A stretch of DNA of 64,000 nucleotides from Desulfamplus sp. Its GTDB lineage: Bacteria > Desulfobacterota > Desulfobacteria > Desulfobacterales > Desulfobacteraceae. This document shows positions 27,149-36,507 of the stretch, piece by piece. A program made the position numbers and the translations under genes. The notes beneath the pieces were generated by a model. It worked only from the letters and a program-made list of their open reading frames with translations. It made no database searches and was not told where the DNA came from. The stretch's first letter is position 1. The number at the start of each line of letters is the position of its first letter. The stretch is from NCBI GenBank assembly GCA_015232465.1, contig JADFZO010000001.1, positions 1 through 64,000 on the forward strand, in the 5' to 3' direction.

Positions 27149-28660
27149 TTAACTTAACTCTTCTTCTATTTTTGATTTATGCTTAATCGTTCCCCAAAGC
27201 GAGTGAGGATAAGCCTCTTTTATATAAACATCAACTATCTGCCCCTGACTTATATTGTCTGAATAAAAATGGACAATCTTGCCAGACTCTGTCCGTCCTG
27301 TCATCTGAGGCAGTTGCAATTGTGAATCTTCATTGTCATACTCTAATGTATCTTTTATCTGCCGTTTTTTAAGGCTTTTGCCCTCAACTAAAACAGTTTG
27401 ATAAGTGCCAATTAATGCCCTATTTTTCTTTTCAGTGTAGTTATCTTGAAGTGCAAGAAGCTCATTTAGCCTTGCGAGCTTCTCCTCTTCATCAACAGCA
27501 CCAGAAAATTTTGAGGCTGGTGCATTTGGGCGATCTGAATATGCAAAGGCAAAAATGCCGTCAAATTCAACGCTTTTTATAAGATCAAGGCTCTGTTCAA
27601 AATCGTTGCGAGTTTCAGACGGAAAACCCACAATCATATCAGAGGAGATAGCAATATCAGGGCACTGCTCTTTAAGCATTGATATTCTCTCTAAATATTT
27701 CTCCCTTGTATAGCCTCTGTTCATCTTCTTTAAAATGGCGTTTGAGCCAGACTGAACAGGAAGATGGAGCTGGCTACACACCTTTTTTATATCCCTGATT
27801 GCAAATATAAGCTCATCTGAAATATCTTTTGGGTGAGATGTTGCAAATCTGATACGCTCAATTCCATGAATTTTGCTAATCTTTTCAAGAAGTTCTGGGA
27901 AAGTGCAATTTTGCCTGTTAAATATTGTCCTTTGCGTGTGGTTACGCTCTTGAGCATTATTATCGCCAACTATGCCATAAGAGTTTACATTTTGCCCAAG
28001 CAGCGTAACCTCTTTAACTCCATGCCTTGCAAGGGTTGTAATCTCTTGCACAATGCTCTCTGGTGCTCTGCTTCGCTCACGCCCTCTGACATAAGGGACA
28101 ATGCAGTAGGTACAAAAGTTATTGCAACCCTGCATAATAGTTACAAATTTTGAGACCTTTTTGCTGTTACTTGTTAAATCTGAATCAGGGTTTGCTCTTC
28201 TAATATCAGCAGTTGGAAAGTAGGGCATTGATTCAAAAATTGATGCACTATCCTCAATATCAGTAATATGCTTTTTACCTTTTGGGTGTTTTCTGTTTAA
28301 CAAAACCATATTTATAAGGTTGGGGAGCCGTGCAAATGATTGAGTTCCCATAACAACGTCAAGATGAGGAATCCGTTTAAAGACATTTTCTCCCTCTTGC
28401 TGTGCAACACAGCCAGCCATAATGGCAATTAGATTTGGATTCTTACGTTTTTTAGTTGCAAGAGTGCCAAGAAAGCTAAACGCCTTCTCCTGAGCCTTTT
28501 CCCTTATTGAGCAGGTGTTACAAACCACAATATCAGCCTTGTCAAGTTTATCTGTCTGTGCATATCCAATATTGTCAAGAATTGATGCAATTTTTTCAGA
28601 ATCATAACTGTTCATCTGACAGCCAATAGTATAAATATAAGCATAACCTCTATAATTCAT
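27149..28660 (-). CDS. miaB: tRNA-2-methylthio-N6-dimethylallyladenosine synthase
   Basis: 503 residues, about 50-60 longer than common MiaB. The UPF0004 domain starts YTIGCQMNSYDSEKI with its three cluster-binding Cys (GCQMN, VCNTCS, GCVAQ). The radical SAM domain has CNNFCTYC, and a TRAM domain closes the protein. It adds the methylthio group to i6A37 of tRNAs. Extra length comes from a loop before the radical SAM cluster (ADIRRANPDSDLTSNSKK) and one after it (about residues 225-245, Asn- and Gln-rich). It overlaps the upstream DUF4911 gene by 11 bases and abuts map. Confidence 0.95.
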   Translation of the reverse strand: MNYRGYAYIYTIGCQMNSYDSEKIASILDNIGYAQTDKLDKADIVVCNTCSIREKAQEKAFSFLGTLATKKRKNPNLIAIMAGCVAQQEGENVFKRIPHLDVVMGTQSFARLPNLINMVLLNRKHPKGKKHITDIEDSASIFESMPYFPTADIRRANPDSDLTSNSKKVSKFVTIMQGCNNFCTYCIVPYVRGRERSRAPESIVQEITTLARHGVKEVTLLGQNVNSYGIVGDNNAQERNHTQRTIFNRQNCTFPELLEKISKIHGIERIRFATSHPKDISDELIFAIRDIKKVCSQLHLPVQSGSNAILKKMNRGYTREKYLERISMLKEQCPDIAISSDMIVGFPSETRNDFEQSLDLIKSVEFDGIFAFAYSDRPNAPASKFSGAVDEEEKLARLNELLALQDNYTEKKNRALIGTYQTVLVEGKSLKKRQIKDTLEYDNEDSQLQLPQMTGRTESGKIVHFYSDNISQGQIVDVYIKEAYPHSLWGTIKHKSKIEEELS

Positions 28661-28910
28661 TAATATAAATATCCTTTTTCAAATCACAAAGCACAGCCTC
28701 AACATCCTCTTCACAACCAGGTGCAATAGCAAACCTAACAAGTCCATATTTTATATCAGGGTTTAGTGCTGTATTGGGATTACTGTTTAAATTAGCAGGC
28801 GTTACATCAAGGGTTGTTATTACTGCAATCCCATCATAAGCCTCAAATATAAACTTTAAAAATCCGATTCTACTCTTATCTACCCTAAAAATTTTGTGAA
28901 TAGTTCTCAC
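28650..28910 (-). CDS. DUF4911-like small protein
   Basis: 86 residues. It matches the pattern of the small proteins found next to miaB in delta-type bacteria: a basic start (RVDKSRIGFLKFIFEAYDGIAVITTLD), a middle loop, and an acidic end (GCEEDVEAVLCDLKKD). No catalytic motif is visible. It overlaps the miaB start by 11 bases, so it is translationally coupled to it. A role in tRNA modification is suggested only by this position. Confidence 0.8.
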   Translation of the reverse strand: MRTIHKIFRVDKSRIGFLKFIFEAYDGIAVITTLDVTPANLNSNPNTALNPDIKYGLVRFAIAPGCEEDVEAVLCDLKKDIYINEL

Positions 28911-28944
28911 AACTAAAACTCCTATAAATATGACCCGTATAGAC

Positions 28945-30690
28945 TTATTTTGTATCTAAGACATCACGAATAAGCATCTCTAAATTTTTTGTGATTAGCG
29001 GCTTTTCTACATATCTCTTAATCCCAATCTCCAATGCCAGCTCCTCTGATATTTTATGGCTATAACCTGTGCAGAGAATAATCGGAATATTTGGTCTAAT
29101 TTTAAGAGCTGCGGTTGCAAATTTATCACCCTCCATCTGTGGCATTGTCATATCTGTTATAATAAGATTAAAGCTATTTGGCTCGCTTTCAAAGGTGTTA
29201 AGTGCATCTATGCTGCTTATAAATGGAAAAACTTTATACCCCATGCCCTCTAAAATCGCCTTAGTAACATCTAATATCATCTGCTCATCATCAATAAGCA
29301 TGATTGACTCTGTGCCTAATTTTGTTGACTCTTTTCTCTTATCTGAGGCTGGTCTGCGGCTGCCATTTTTCTCAACCACTGGAAAATAGATGCGAAAAGT
29401 TGTCCCTTTACCAAGCTCGCTATCTACCTTTATGTAACCTTTATGCTCTTGGACCACAACATGGACAATCGCAAGTCCAAGCCCAGTTCCTTGACCCTCT
29501 TTTTTTGTTGTAAAGTAGGGATCAAAAATTTTTCCCTTAATATTGCTATCTATTCCAGAGCCAGTATCGCTGATTTCAAGCTCAAGATACTTTCCAAATT
29601 GATTGCTAATCTCAGGAATACACTCATCTTTTTGGCAATCAATCGCACGCAGATTTACAGCCAATAAGCCTCCGCTATCGCTCATTGCATGGTATGCGTT
29701 AGTGCAAAGATTCATTAAAAGTTGATGAATCTTAGTTGGATCAGCCATCATCTTTGCTGTGGATTCGATATTTACCTTAATCTCAATCGTAGTTGGAATT
29801 ATTGACCGAAGCAGCTTTAGGGTCTCTTTGACAGCGATTGATAGAGTCATGGGGTGCTGTTGCTGTTCAGGATCGTTTCTTCTGCTAAATGTCAATATCT
29901 GACGAATAAGATCAGCAGCCTTTTGTGCACTGTTAAGAATGTTGTCAATATAGGCAAGAGCCTTTCTTGAGTTATTCTCTTTTATGTAATTGCCTGCCAA
30001 TCTTGAGTAGCCAAAAATTCCTGATAAGATATTATTAAAATCATGTGCAATCCCGCCAGCAAGCGTTCCAATAGCCTCCATCTTTTGAGCCTGCAAAAGC
30101 CTTAATTTTACCTCCTCTTTTTCATGTTCAGCCTTAGCAAGCTCTGTAATATCTCTAAAAATTATGATTATATACGTATTCCCATCTATCTCTAACGATG
30201 AGGTGTTTATATCGCAGTAGATAGCCTCTCCAAAAGAGGTCTTCATCTCAATATGTCGTAGCTTTACCCTGTTATCAATGGAGTTGGATATAAGTTTTTC
30301 TAATATCTCACTCTTTTGGGGATCAGGAAACAGATTCCATATTTTAAGACTCTCCATGCTTTCATGCGAGTAGGCAAACATACGACAAGCAGTTCGATTA
30401 AAAAGATAAAAGCCTCCTGTGTTAATATCAACAAGAATTATTGCATCGCTTGTGCTGTTAAAGATCATGGAGAACTTTTTTTCGTTCTCTTCAGCCTTCT
30501 CCTTTGCAAGAGATAGGTATTTAATCTGTTTTTGCAGTTGCGGAAAATAGCTTTTTCTGAGCGAACCCTCCCCAAGCCCTACAATTTTGCTCCTTAAATC
30601 CTCTTTAGGATTATCTTGAAGCCCATTTTGCAGAGTCTTAATTTCGCTTAAATTGGTTTTAAGCTCATTATTGTCAGAAGAGTTTTGCAT
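28945..30690 (-). CDS. Hybrid histidine kinase (PAS-HisKA-HATPase-REC)
   Basis: 581 residues, no membrane segment. A coiled-coil start is followed by PAS (about 65-190), HisKA with GTLAGGIAHDFNN (His near 225), HATPase with DTGSGI, FFTTK-type FTTKKEGQGTGLGLAI (about 380-405), and a C-terminal receiver (about 460-581) with IDDEQ and phospho-Asp in LIITDMTMPQ. It is probably a cytoplasmic phosphorelay kinase with an internal receiver. The start overlaps the end of the alcohol dehydrogenase gene by 17 bases, so the two are likely co-transcribed. Confidence 0.93.
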   Translation of the reverse strand: MQNSSDNNELKTNLSEIKTLQNGLQDNPKEDLRSKIVGLGEGSLRKSYFPQLQKQIKYLSLAKEKAEENEKKFSMIFNSTSDAIILVDINTGGFYLFNRTACRMFAYSHESMESLKIWNLFPDPQKSEILEKLISNSIDNRVKLRHIEMKTSFGEAIYCDINTSSLEIDGNTYIIIIFRDITELAKAEHEKEEVKLRLLQAQKMEAIGTLAGGIAHDFNNILSGIFGYSRLAGNYIKENNSRKALAYIDNILNSAQKAADLIRQILTFSRRNDPEQQQHPMTLSIAVKETLKLLRSIIPTTIEIKVNIESTAKMMADPTKIHQLLMNLCTNAYHAMSDSGGLLAVNLRAIDCQKDECIPEISNQFGKYLELEISDTGSGIDSNIKGKIFDPYFTTKKEGQGTGLGLAIVHVVVQEHKGYIKVDSELGKGTTFRIYFPVVEKNGSRRPASDKRKESTKLGTESIMLIDDEQMILDVTKAILEGMGYKVFPFISSIDALNTFESEPNSFNLIITDMTMPQMEGDKFATAALKIRPNIPIILCTGYSHKISEELALEIGIKRYVEKPLITKNLEMLIRDVLDTK

Positions 30691-31870
30691 AAATTTTCTC
30701 TACATCCTCTTGTGTTGGCATAACTGGATTTGTAAGAACACATGGGTCTGAAAGTGCAAAATTGGCAAGCTGAGAGATGCTCTCCTTTTTAATACCCATC
30801 TGTGATAGCTTTGTGTTGATTCCAACCCCTTTTCTAAGTTCACGCACTCTATCTACAAGATTTTGGCGTACAATATCTAAATTTGGCAGCACCTCATCAC
30901 CATCTAAATTATAATCATTATTAGTAACTTTAACACCCATTGCATTTGCAATATCGCAATATTTTTTAGCAGCATATTTAAAGTTGTAGTCAACAGCATG
31001 TTCAAGCAAAATAGCGTTACATTCACCATGAGCAAGATCAAAAGATCCGCCTAAACTGTGAGCCATAGAGTGAACAATCCCAAGACTTGCGTTAGAAAAT
31101 GCAAGACCAGCAAGAAGACTTGCAAGCATCATCTGGTATCTGTACTCTATGTTATCAGGCGAGTTATATGCACCTTGAATATTATTGTTAATTAATTCAA
31201 TAGCTTTTATAGCATTTATATCTGTAATTGTAGAGCTTGCGTTAGATACATAAGCCTCAAAAGCGTGAACTAAGGCATCAATTCCAGTCTCTGCCGTAAG
31301 TTTTGGGGACATAGTTATAGTTGTCATAGGGTCAATTATGGCAAGGTCTGGAACCATTGATTTACTTATAATAGCAATTTTAACTTTACGTTTTGTATCT
31401 CCAATAATTGCAAATTGGGAAATATCAGCAGCTGTTCCAGCAGTTGTAGGGATACAAATAAGGGGGGGACCAGGAATAGTAACTTTATCAACCCCCTCAA
31501 ACTCAAGAATATCAGCCTCGTTAGTGCTTACAATCCCAATCCCTTTTGCACAATCCATTGGACTGCCTCCGCCAACTGCAACAATAAGATCGCACGACTC
31601 TTTTAAAAATAGGGCAGCCCCAGCCATCACCTCATAATCTTTTGGATTTGGGGTAACATCGCTAAAGACAACACTCTTTAAGCCATAAGATGTTAATGAT
31701 TCGACCACTTTATCAACCCAGCCAGCAGAGATCACGCCATTATCAGTAACTACCAACACTCTGTTTATCCCAAAATTACTAACATACCCCCCAACTGTCT
31801 TAAGAGCATCTACCCCAATAAGAAACTCAGGGGCTACAAATTTCCTTAGCTCGCCTATGTTTGAGTCCAT
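30674..31870 (-). CDS. Iron-containing alcohol dehydrogenase (group III)
   Basis: 398 residues. The NAD-binding part has VAVGGGSPMDCAKGIG and IPTTAGTAADIS; the metal site is formed by residues in GLAFSNASLGIVHSMAHSLGG (given by its HSMAHS core) and HGECNAILLEHAVDYN. The length and motifs are standard for the AdhB-type family that interconverts alcohols and aldehydes with NAD(H). It is the first gene of a unit with the hybrid kinase and is transcribed away from recJ. The substrate is not predictable; ethanol or other short alcohols are plausible in a sulfate reducer. Confidence 0.93.
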   Translation of the reverse strand: MDSNIGELRKFVAPEFLIGVDALKTVGGYVSNFGINRVLVVTDNGVISAGWVDKVVESLTSYGLKSVVFSDVTPNPKDYEVMAGAALFLKESCDLIVAVGGGSPMDCAKGIGIVSTNEADILEFEGVDKVTIPGPPLICIPTTAGTAADISQFAIIGDTKRKVKIAIISKSMVPDLAIIDPMTTITMSPKLTAETGIDALVHAFEAYVSNASSTITDINAIKAIELINNNIQGAYNSPDNIEYRYQMMLASLLAGLAFSNASLGIVHSMAHSLGGSFDLAHGECNAILLEHAVDYNFKYAAKKYCDIANAMGVKVTNNDYNLDGDEVLPNLDIVRQNLVDRVRELRKGVGINTKLSQMGIKKESISQLANFALSDPCVLTNPVMPTQEDVEKIYAKLF

Positions 31871-32081
31871 ACAACCTCCTGTAATTTATGAGTTTTCAAT
31901 TTGATTTACATCTCCTTATGTCTCAAATTTCGATTGCATTGAACTTTTAAATAATCTTCTGGCTATTAATGGTTGATTTATATCATTAGAACTCTTATTT
32001 ATCCAAACACTATTTTTTTATCAGCTAAACGCACCTAAACTTTTGACAAAGAGAAACAGGAAATTCTTGGAGTATCAAAAT

Positions 32082-33848
32082 ATGGAAACAAGATGGCAAA
32101 TTCTCAATCCAGACCCTGAAAAGATCGATAAAATCTCAAAAGTTATTGGCTGCAATGAGATTGTCTCAAAGCTGCTTGTAAATCGCGGAATCAAAACTCC
32201 AGAAGAGGCTTTTAAATTCTTAAATCCAAGTTTTGAGCACCTTACAGAGCCGTTTCTACTCAAAGATATGCAAAAGGCTGTTGAGAGGATTTATACAGCA
32301 ATCTGCAATAAAGAGAGGATTTTAATTTTTGGAGATTTTGATGCTGACGGAATCACAGCCACAACAACTCTAAACGATTTTTTTAGCTATGTTGGGGCTG
32401 ATGTCTCGTGGTATATTCCGCACAGAATCAAAGAGGGTTATAGCCTTAAACTTCAACATATTGATATGGCAGTAAAACAAAGATGTGATCTTTTAATTAC
32501 AGTAGATTGCGGCTCAGATAGCCACGAGGCAGTTAAGGCAGCTACAAAAGAGGATATTGATATTATCATCACAGATCACCATGAAATATCTAACTCTCCA
32601 CCACCAGCGTATGCAATTGTAAATCCTAAGCAGCAGGGGTGTCAATCAGGATTGAGTAACCTTGCAGGTGTTGGAGTTGCCTTTTATTTGGTTGTGGCTT
32701 TAAGAAGTTATCTAAGATCAAAAGGTTTTTGGGAGGATATTAGTGAGCCAAATCTTGTTGATTATTGCGATCTTTTTGCTATTGGCACAATTGCCGATAT
32801 GGTGCCGCTTAAAGCTGAAAACAGAATTTTATCAAGGGCTGGAATATTAACAATAAAGCGGGGAAAACGTGTTGGGTTAAACTCGCTCATAAATAGCAGC
32901 GGCATTGATCAAAGATACATCAACTCTGATGACATTGCCTTTAAAATTGCACCTAAGATAAACGCTGCTGGCAGAATATCTCACTCTCGAATCTGCGTTG
33001 ATCTTTTATCTGAAAAGAGTAGCTCAAAAGCTGAACAGACAGCATTTATTTTAGAGGAGCTAAATAAAAGAAGACAAGAGCTTGAAAGAGCGATTATAGA
33101 AGATATTGAAAATAGGATTATTCGCGATCCAAATATTATAAAAAAAGCATCAATTGTGATGGCAGATAGGAGCTGGAGTCAGGGGGTTTTGGGCATTGCA
33201 GCATCAAGGGTTGCAAAAAAGTATTTTTGCCCAGTTGTGCTCATATCAACAGCCCCCATTAATGCTAATAACGCTTTAAACTCAAATCTTGTAACTGGCT
33301 CATGCAGAAGCATTGGCACAATAAATATCCATGATGCACTCTCAAAATCCTCTGATCTGCTTGAAAGTTTTGGAGGGCACAAAATGGCTGCTGGAATCTC
33401 AATTAAGCCTGAAAATATCGAAAAATTCTCAGAAAATTTTAACAGTGCTGTTCTAAGTCTATTAAACGGGGAAGATGATTTAACAAAATCTGAAATGGTA
33501 TTTGATACGCACCTTAATTTTAATGAGATTACAGATAAATTGCTCAATGAGATTGATATGTTAAGACCATTTGGCACAGATAACCCTGAGCCGTTTTTTT
33601 GCACATATAATGTTAAAGTTCTATCAAGCATTATGATAGCCTCAAAACATAGAAAGATGGTGCTTGAGCAGATAAGTTCTAAAGATGGGCAAAAAAGCAC
33701 AATTGATGCAATGCAGTTTAATGCAGTATTGCCAATGGAGTCAGATACAAATATCATACCAAATAGATTTGATAAAATAGCCTTTAAACTAAAGATAGAT
33801 AGGTTTAGTGGCAAAAATAAGCCTCAAATAGTTATTGAATCGGTTTAA
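32082..33848 (+). CDS. recJ: Single-stranded-DNA-specific exonuclease RecJ
   Basis: 588 residues from the ATG at 32082, which has GGAG 9 bases upstream; an in-frame TTG at 32043 has no such site and would add 13 residues. The DHH phosphoesterase motifs are FGDFDADGITATT, VDCGSDSHEA and ITDHHE, and the DHHA1 part contains ESFGGHKMAAG. An OB-fold C-terminal part ends with the usual FKLKIDRF..PQIVIE. It degrades 5' single-stranded ends in recombination and repair. It stands alone, 54 bases before pgk. Confidence 0.95.
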   Translation: METRWQILNPDPEKIDKISKVIGCNEIVSKLLVNRGIKTPEEAFKFLNPSFEHLTEPFLLKDMQKAVERIYTAICNKERILIFGDFDADGITATTTLNDFFSYVGADVSWYIPHRIKEGYSLKLQHIDMAVKQRCDLLITVDCGSDSHEAVKAATKEDIDIIITDHHEISNSPPPAYAIVNPKQQGCQSGLSNLAGVGVAFYLVVALRSYLRSKGFWEDISEPNLVDYCDLFAIGTIADMVPLKAENRILSRAGILTIKRGKRVGLNSLINSSGIDQRYINSDDIAFKIAPKINAAGRISHSRICVDLLSEKSSSKAEQTAFILEELNKRRQELERAIIEDIENRIIRDPNIIKKASIVMADRSWSQGVLGIAASRVAKKYFCPVVLISTAPINANNALNSNLVTGSCRSIGTINIHDALSKSSDLLESFGGHKMAAGISIKPENIEKFSENFNSAVLSLLNGEDDLTKSEMVFDTHLNFNEITDKLLNEIDMLRPFGTDNPEPFFCTYNVKVLSSIMIASKHRKMVLEQISSKDGQKSTIDAMQFNAVLPMESDTNIIPNRFDKIAFKLKIDRFSGKNKPQIVIESV

Positions 33849-33902
33849 CAGATATCAAAGTTGCTCACAAAAACAAAATAAGATAAAAAGGAGATACAAC
33901 TG

Positions 33903-35090
33903 ATGAGATCAATAAAAGATATTAATGTTGCTGGCAAAAGAGTTATGGTTCGTGTTGATTACAATCTGCCAATGGATAAAGATTTAAATATCACTGATGA
34001 TAATAGAATCGTGCAAACTCTGCCTTTAATTAAATATCTTATTCAAAATAGAGCAAAAGTTATCCTTATATCCCACTTAGGACGACCAAAAGGCAAGGTT
34101 GATCCTGCTCTATCTTTAAAGCCAGCATCAATTAGACTTGGCGAGCTTATTGGTCAACGTGTTGGATTTGTGGCTGACTGCATAGGTGATGAGGTTAAAA
34201 AAAAGGTGGCTGAACTCAAAGAGGGTGATACTCTTTTGCTTGAAAATTTGCGGTTTCACAGTGGCGAAAAGACCTCTGACCCTGATTTTGTAAGCCAGTT
34301 GTCAGCTTTGTGCGATGTTTATGTAAATGATGCTTTTGCTGTCTCGCACAGACAGGAGGCATCTATAACTGCACTTCCCTTGATTGTTAAAGAGTCTGCT
34401 GCTGGATTTTTGCTTGAAAAGGAGCTTTTATCTTATCAAAATGCAATGGCAAATCCAGCAAGACCTTTAGTTGCAGTGGTTGGCGGTGCTAAGGTCTCAA
34501 GCAAATTGGCTGCACTTGAAAATATGCTTAAATGCGTTGATACACTCATAATTGGCGGGGCAATGGCAAACACTTTTCTTAAAAGTCAAGGGGTTGATGT
34601 TGGGGCATCTTTAGTTGAAGCTGAACTTGTTGAGACTGCTGCAAAAATAGTTAAAGATGCTCAAGAAAAGGGGGTAAAACTTCAACTTCCAGTTGATCTT
34701 ATTTTTGCATCAAAGTTTGATAAAGATGCACAAAAGACCTCTATTGATGTTGGTAACCCTGCCCCTGAAGGTTGGATAGCTCTTGATATTGGAGAGAAGA
34801 GCTGCCAAGTTTTTGCAAATCTGATAGCTGGTGCAAAGACAATTGTTTGGAACGGTCCTATGGGCGTTTTTGAGATGGATAGATTTTCTCAAGGAACTTG
34901 CAGTGTTGCTTGGGCAATTGCTAATGCTTCTGCTTTTTCTGTTGTTGGCGGAGGAGATACTGGGGTGGCGGCTAAAGTTTGCAAAGTTGATGATAAAATA
35001 AGCTACATCTCAACTGGAGGCGGAGCCTTTCTTCATCTAATGGAGGGAAAAGAGCTTCCCGGTGTTGTGGCTCTTAAGGCAAGACGATAA
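33903..35090 (+). CDS. pgk: Phosphoglycerate kinase
   Basis: 395 residues, the normal bacterial length. Signature RVDYNLPMD near the start (about 17-25), substrate-binding SHLGRPKG, PLVAVVGGAKVSSKL in the hinge region, the nucleotide-site WNGPMGVFE, and the C-terminal GGGDTGVA. It catalyses ATP formation from 1,3-bisphosphoglycerate in glycolysis or the reverse in gluconeogenesis. ATG with AAAAGGAG. No gap or tpi gene lies next to it in this window. Confidence 0.98.
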   Translation: MRSIKDINVAGKRVMVRVDYNLPMDKDLNITDDNRIVQTLPLIKYLIQNRAKVILISHLGRPKGKVDPALSLKPASIRLGELIGQRVGFVADCIGDEVKKKVAELKEGDTLLLENLRFHSGEKTSDPDFVSQLSALCDVYVNDAFAVSHRQEASITALPLIVKESAAGFLLEKELLSYQNAMANPARPLVAVVGGAKVSSKLAALENMLKCVDTLIIGGAMANTFLKSQGVDVGASLVEAELVETAAKIVKDAQEKGVKLQLPVDLIFASKFDKDAQKTSIDVGNPAPEGWIALDIGEKSCQVFANLIAGAKTIVWNGPMGVFEMDRFSQGTCSVAWAIANASAFSVVGGGDTGVAAKVCKVDDKISYISTGGGAFLHLMEGKELPGVVALKARR

Positions 35091-35117
35091 TTAATTTAGA
35101 AATTTCAACATAACTGA

Positions 35118-35543
35118 TTAGCTTTGAGCTGATCCGTTATCCTTTTTAATCTTTTCTGACACAATATGTCTTAGCGTCTCATAAGCTACCTCTTTTTTCA
35201 TACCATGGCATGAGTTTGCCATGGTATCCCAATTTTCAGGGTGGGTTACAACTGTCTGTATGAAGGGCCAACTTCTGCACATTCGAGGTTTTACAGAGTG
35301 GATAGTGCACTGCTTCTTATCGTCAAAAAATATACATCTACCAGTTTCTGACTGACTTAAAACATACTTTGAGCCAGATTTATCACAAAATTTTGCTCTA
35401 AACTCAATTGGATCGCATTGGATAAAGTTGGCTATTTTTTCAATATCCTCGTCAGTAACGTATGTGCCACCAAAGCCTTTGCAACAATCTCCACACATGA
35501 CACATTGAAAAATATCGTCAGATGTTTTGTAGTCAGAATCCAC
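35118..35543 (-). CDS. YkgJ-family cysteine-cluster protein
   Basis: 141 residues from a GTG at 35543 preceded by GGAGGG at 5 bases; longer starts would run back over recR without a ribosome-binding site. The Cys pattern CVMCGDCCKG, GRCIFFDDKKQC and KPRMCRSWPF is the conserved putative metal-binding cluster of this family (CxxC..CC...C...C). The function of the family is unknown, possibly a zinc or Fe-S chelatase. It overlaps the recR end by 11 bases as the last gene of the dnaX cluster and converges with pgk. Confidence 0.87.
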   Translation of the reverse strand: MDSDYKTSDDIFQCVMCGDCCKGFGGTYVTDEDIEKIANFIQCDPIEFRAKFCDKSGSKYVLSQSETGRCIFFDDKKQCTIHSVKPRMCRSWPFIQTVVTHPENWDTMANSCHGMKKEVAYETLRHIVSEKIKKDNGSAQS

Positions 35544-36153
35544 GCCTGCCCTCCATAGCTCGTTGCATTGTAACCTGATCAACATATTGCAAATCACCAC
35601 CCATAGGGACACCAGAGGCTATTCTTGAGATTATCATGTCTCTATTTTTTAAGTTTTTAAGGAGAATTTTAAGATTATCAAAGATGTATGAAGCTGTTGC
35701 CTCGCCCTCAACATCTGTGCCAGTAGCAATAATGACCTCTCTAATATCGTTTGATCTTGCCCTTAAAAAAAGCTCTTTAATTCTGATCTCATCAGGACCA
35801 ATGCCGTCCATAGGAGATAGTGCCCCACCTAAAATGTGATAAAGCCCCTTAAACACACCTGATTTTTCAATTGCTGCCATGTCAGTTGGACTCTCAACAA
35901 CACAGATAATAGAGCCATCTCTGTTCATGTTGCTGCATATTTTGCAATGCTCTGTGTCAGTAAGGGCAAAGCATTTTGAGCAGAGTTTAACTTTTTGTCT
36001 TAACTCAATAATATCTGATGCAATTGCTTCAGCTTCGTGCATCGGAGCATGAAGAATGTGCAGAGCTAATCTTTCTGCTGTTTTGCGTCCTATTCCAGGA
36101 AGAGTTGAGAGGCTCTTTATCAGCTTTAATATAGATTCTGGATAGTAGTTCAA
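35533..36153 (-). CDS. recR: Recombination protein RecR
   Basis: 206 residues. Helix-hairpin-helix LPGIGRKTAERLALH (about 17-31), zinc finger CSKCFALTDTEHCKIC (about 57-72) and a Toprim domain with VVESPTDMAAIE and ATGTDVEGEATA. It loads RecA with RecF and RecO at gapped DNA. It follows ybaB by one base and dnaX by a further short gap, the usual bacterial order. Confidence 0.97.
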   Translation of the reverse strand: MNYYPESILKLIKSLSTLPGIGRKTAERLALHILHAPMHEAEAIASDIIELRQKVKLCSKCFALTDTEHCKICSNMNRDGSIICVVESPTDMAAIEKSGVFKGLYHILGGALSPMDGIGPDEIRIKELFLRARSNDIREVIIATGTDVEGEATASYIFDNLKILLKNLKNRDMIISRIASGVPMGGDLQYVDQVTMQRAMEGRRGF

Positions 36154-36154
36154 A

Positions 36155-36478
36155 TTACATCAAACCAGGTATGTTTAATCCACCAGTCAGTTTTCCCATC
36201 TCTGAGGAGACCATCTCTTGAGATTTTACCAAAGCATCGTTTACTGCTGCTAAAATTAAATCTTGAAGCATCTCAATATCTTCTGGATCAACAACCTCTT
36301 TTTCAAGAGATATTGACTCAATTTTTTGCCCACCATTTGCAACCACCTTCACCATGCCACCGCCAGCAGTAGCCTCAACAGTCTTTGCTGCTAACTCTTC
36401 TTGCATCTTTAGCATCTTTTTTTGAAGTTGCTGGGCTTGCTTCATCATGTTACCCATATTTCCACCAAAATTTTTCAT
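36155..36478 (-). CDS. Nucleoid-associated protein, YbaB/EbfC family
   Basis: 107 residues. A Met/Gln-rich helical start ([19 protein letters not shown]) is followed by the core [16 protein letters not shown] and [21 protein letters not shown]. It forms small DNA-binding dimers. It lies between dnaX and recR, the conserved place for this family, with RBS AGGAGAG. Confidence 0.95.
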   Translation of the reverse strand: MKNFGGNMGNMMKQAQQLQKKMLKMQEELAAKTVEATAGGGMVKVVANGGQKIESISLEKEVVDPEDIEMLQDLILAAVNDALVKSQEMVSSEMGKLTGGLNIPGLM

Positions 36479-36507
36479 TTTTCTCTCCTATTTAGTTATA
36501 ACTATTT

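Noticed and set aside
33179-33814. 211-codon open frame antisense to recJ
   Set aside because: It lies wholly inside recJ on the other strand, has no ribosome-binding site and no recognisable domain; recJ itself is unambiguous.
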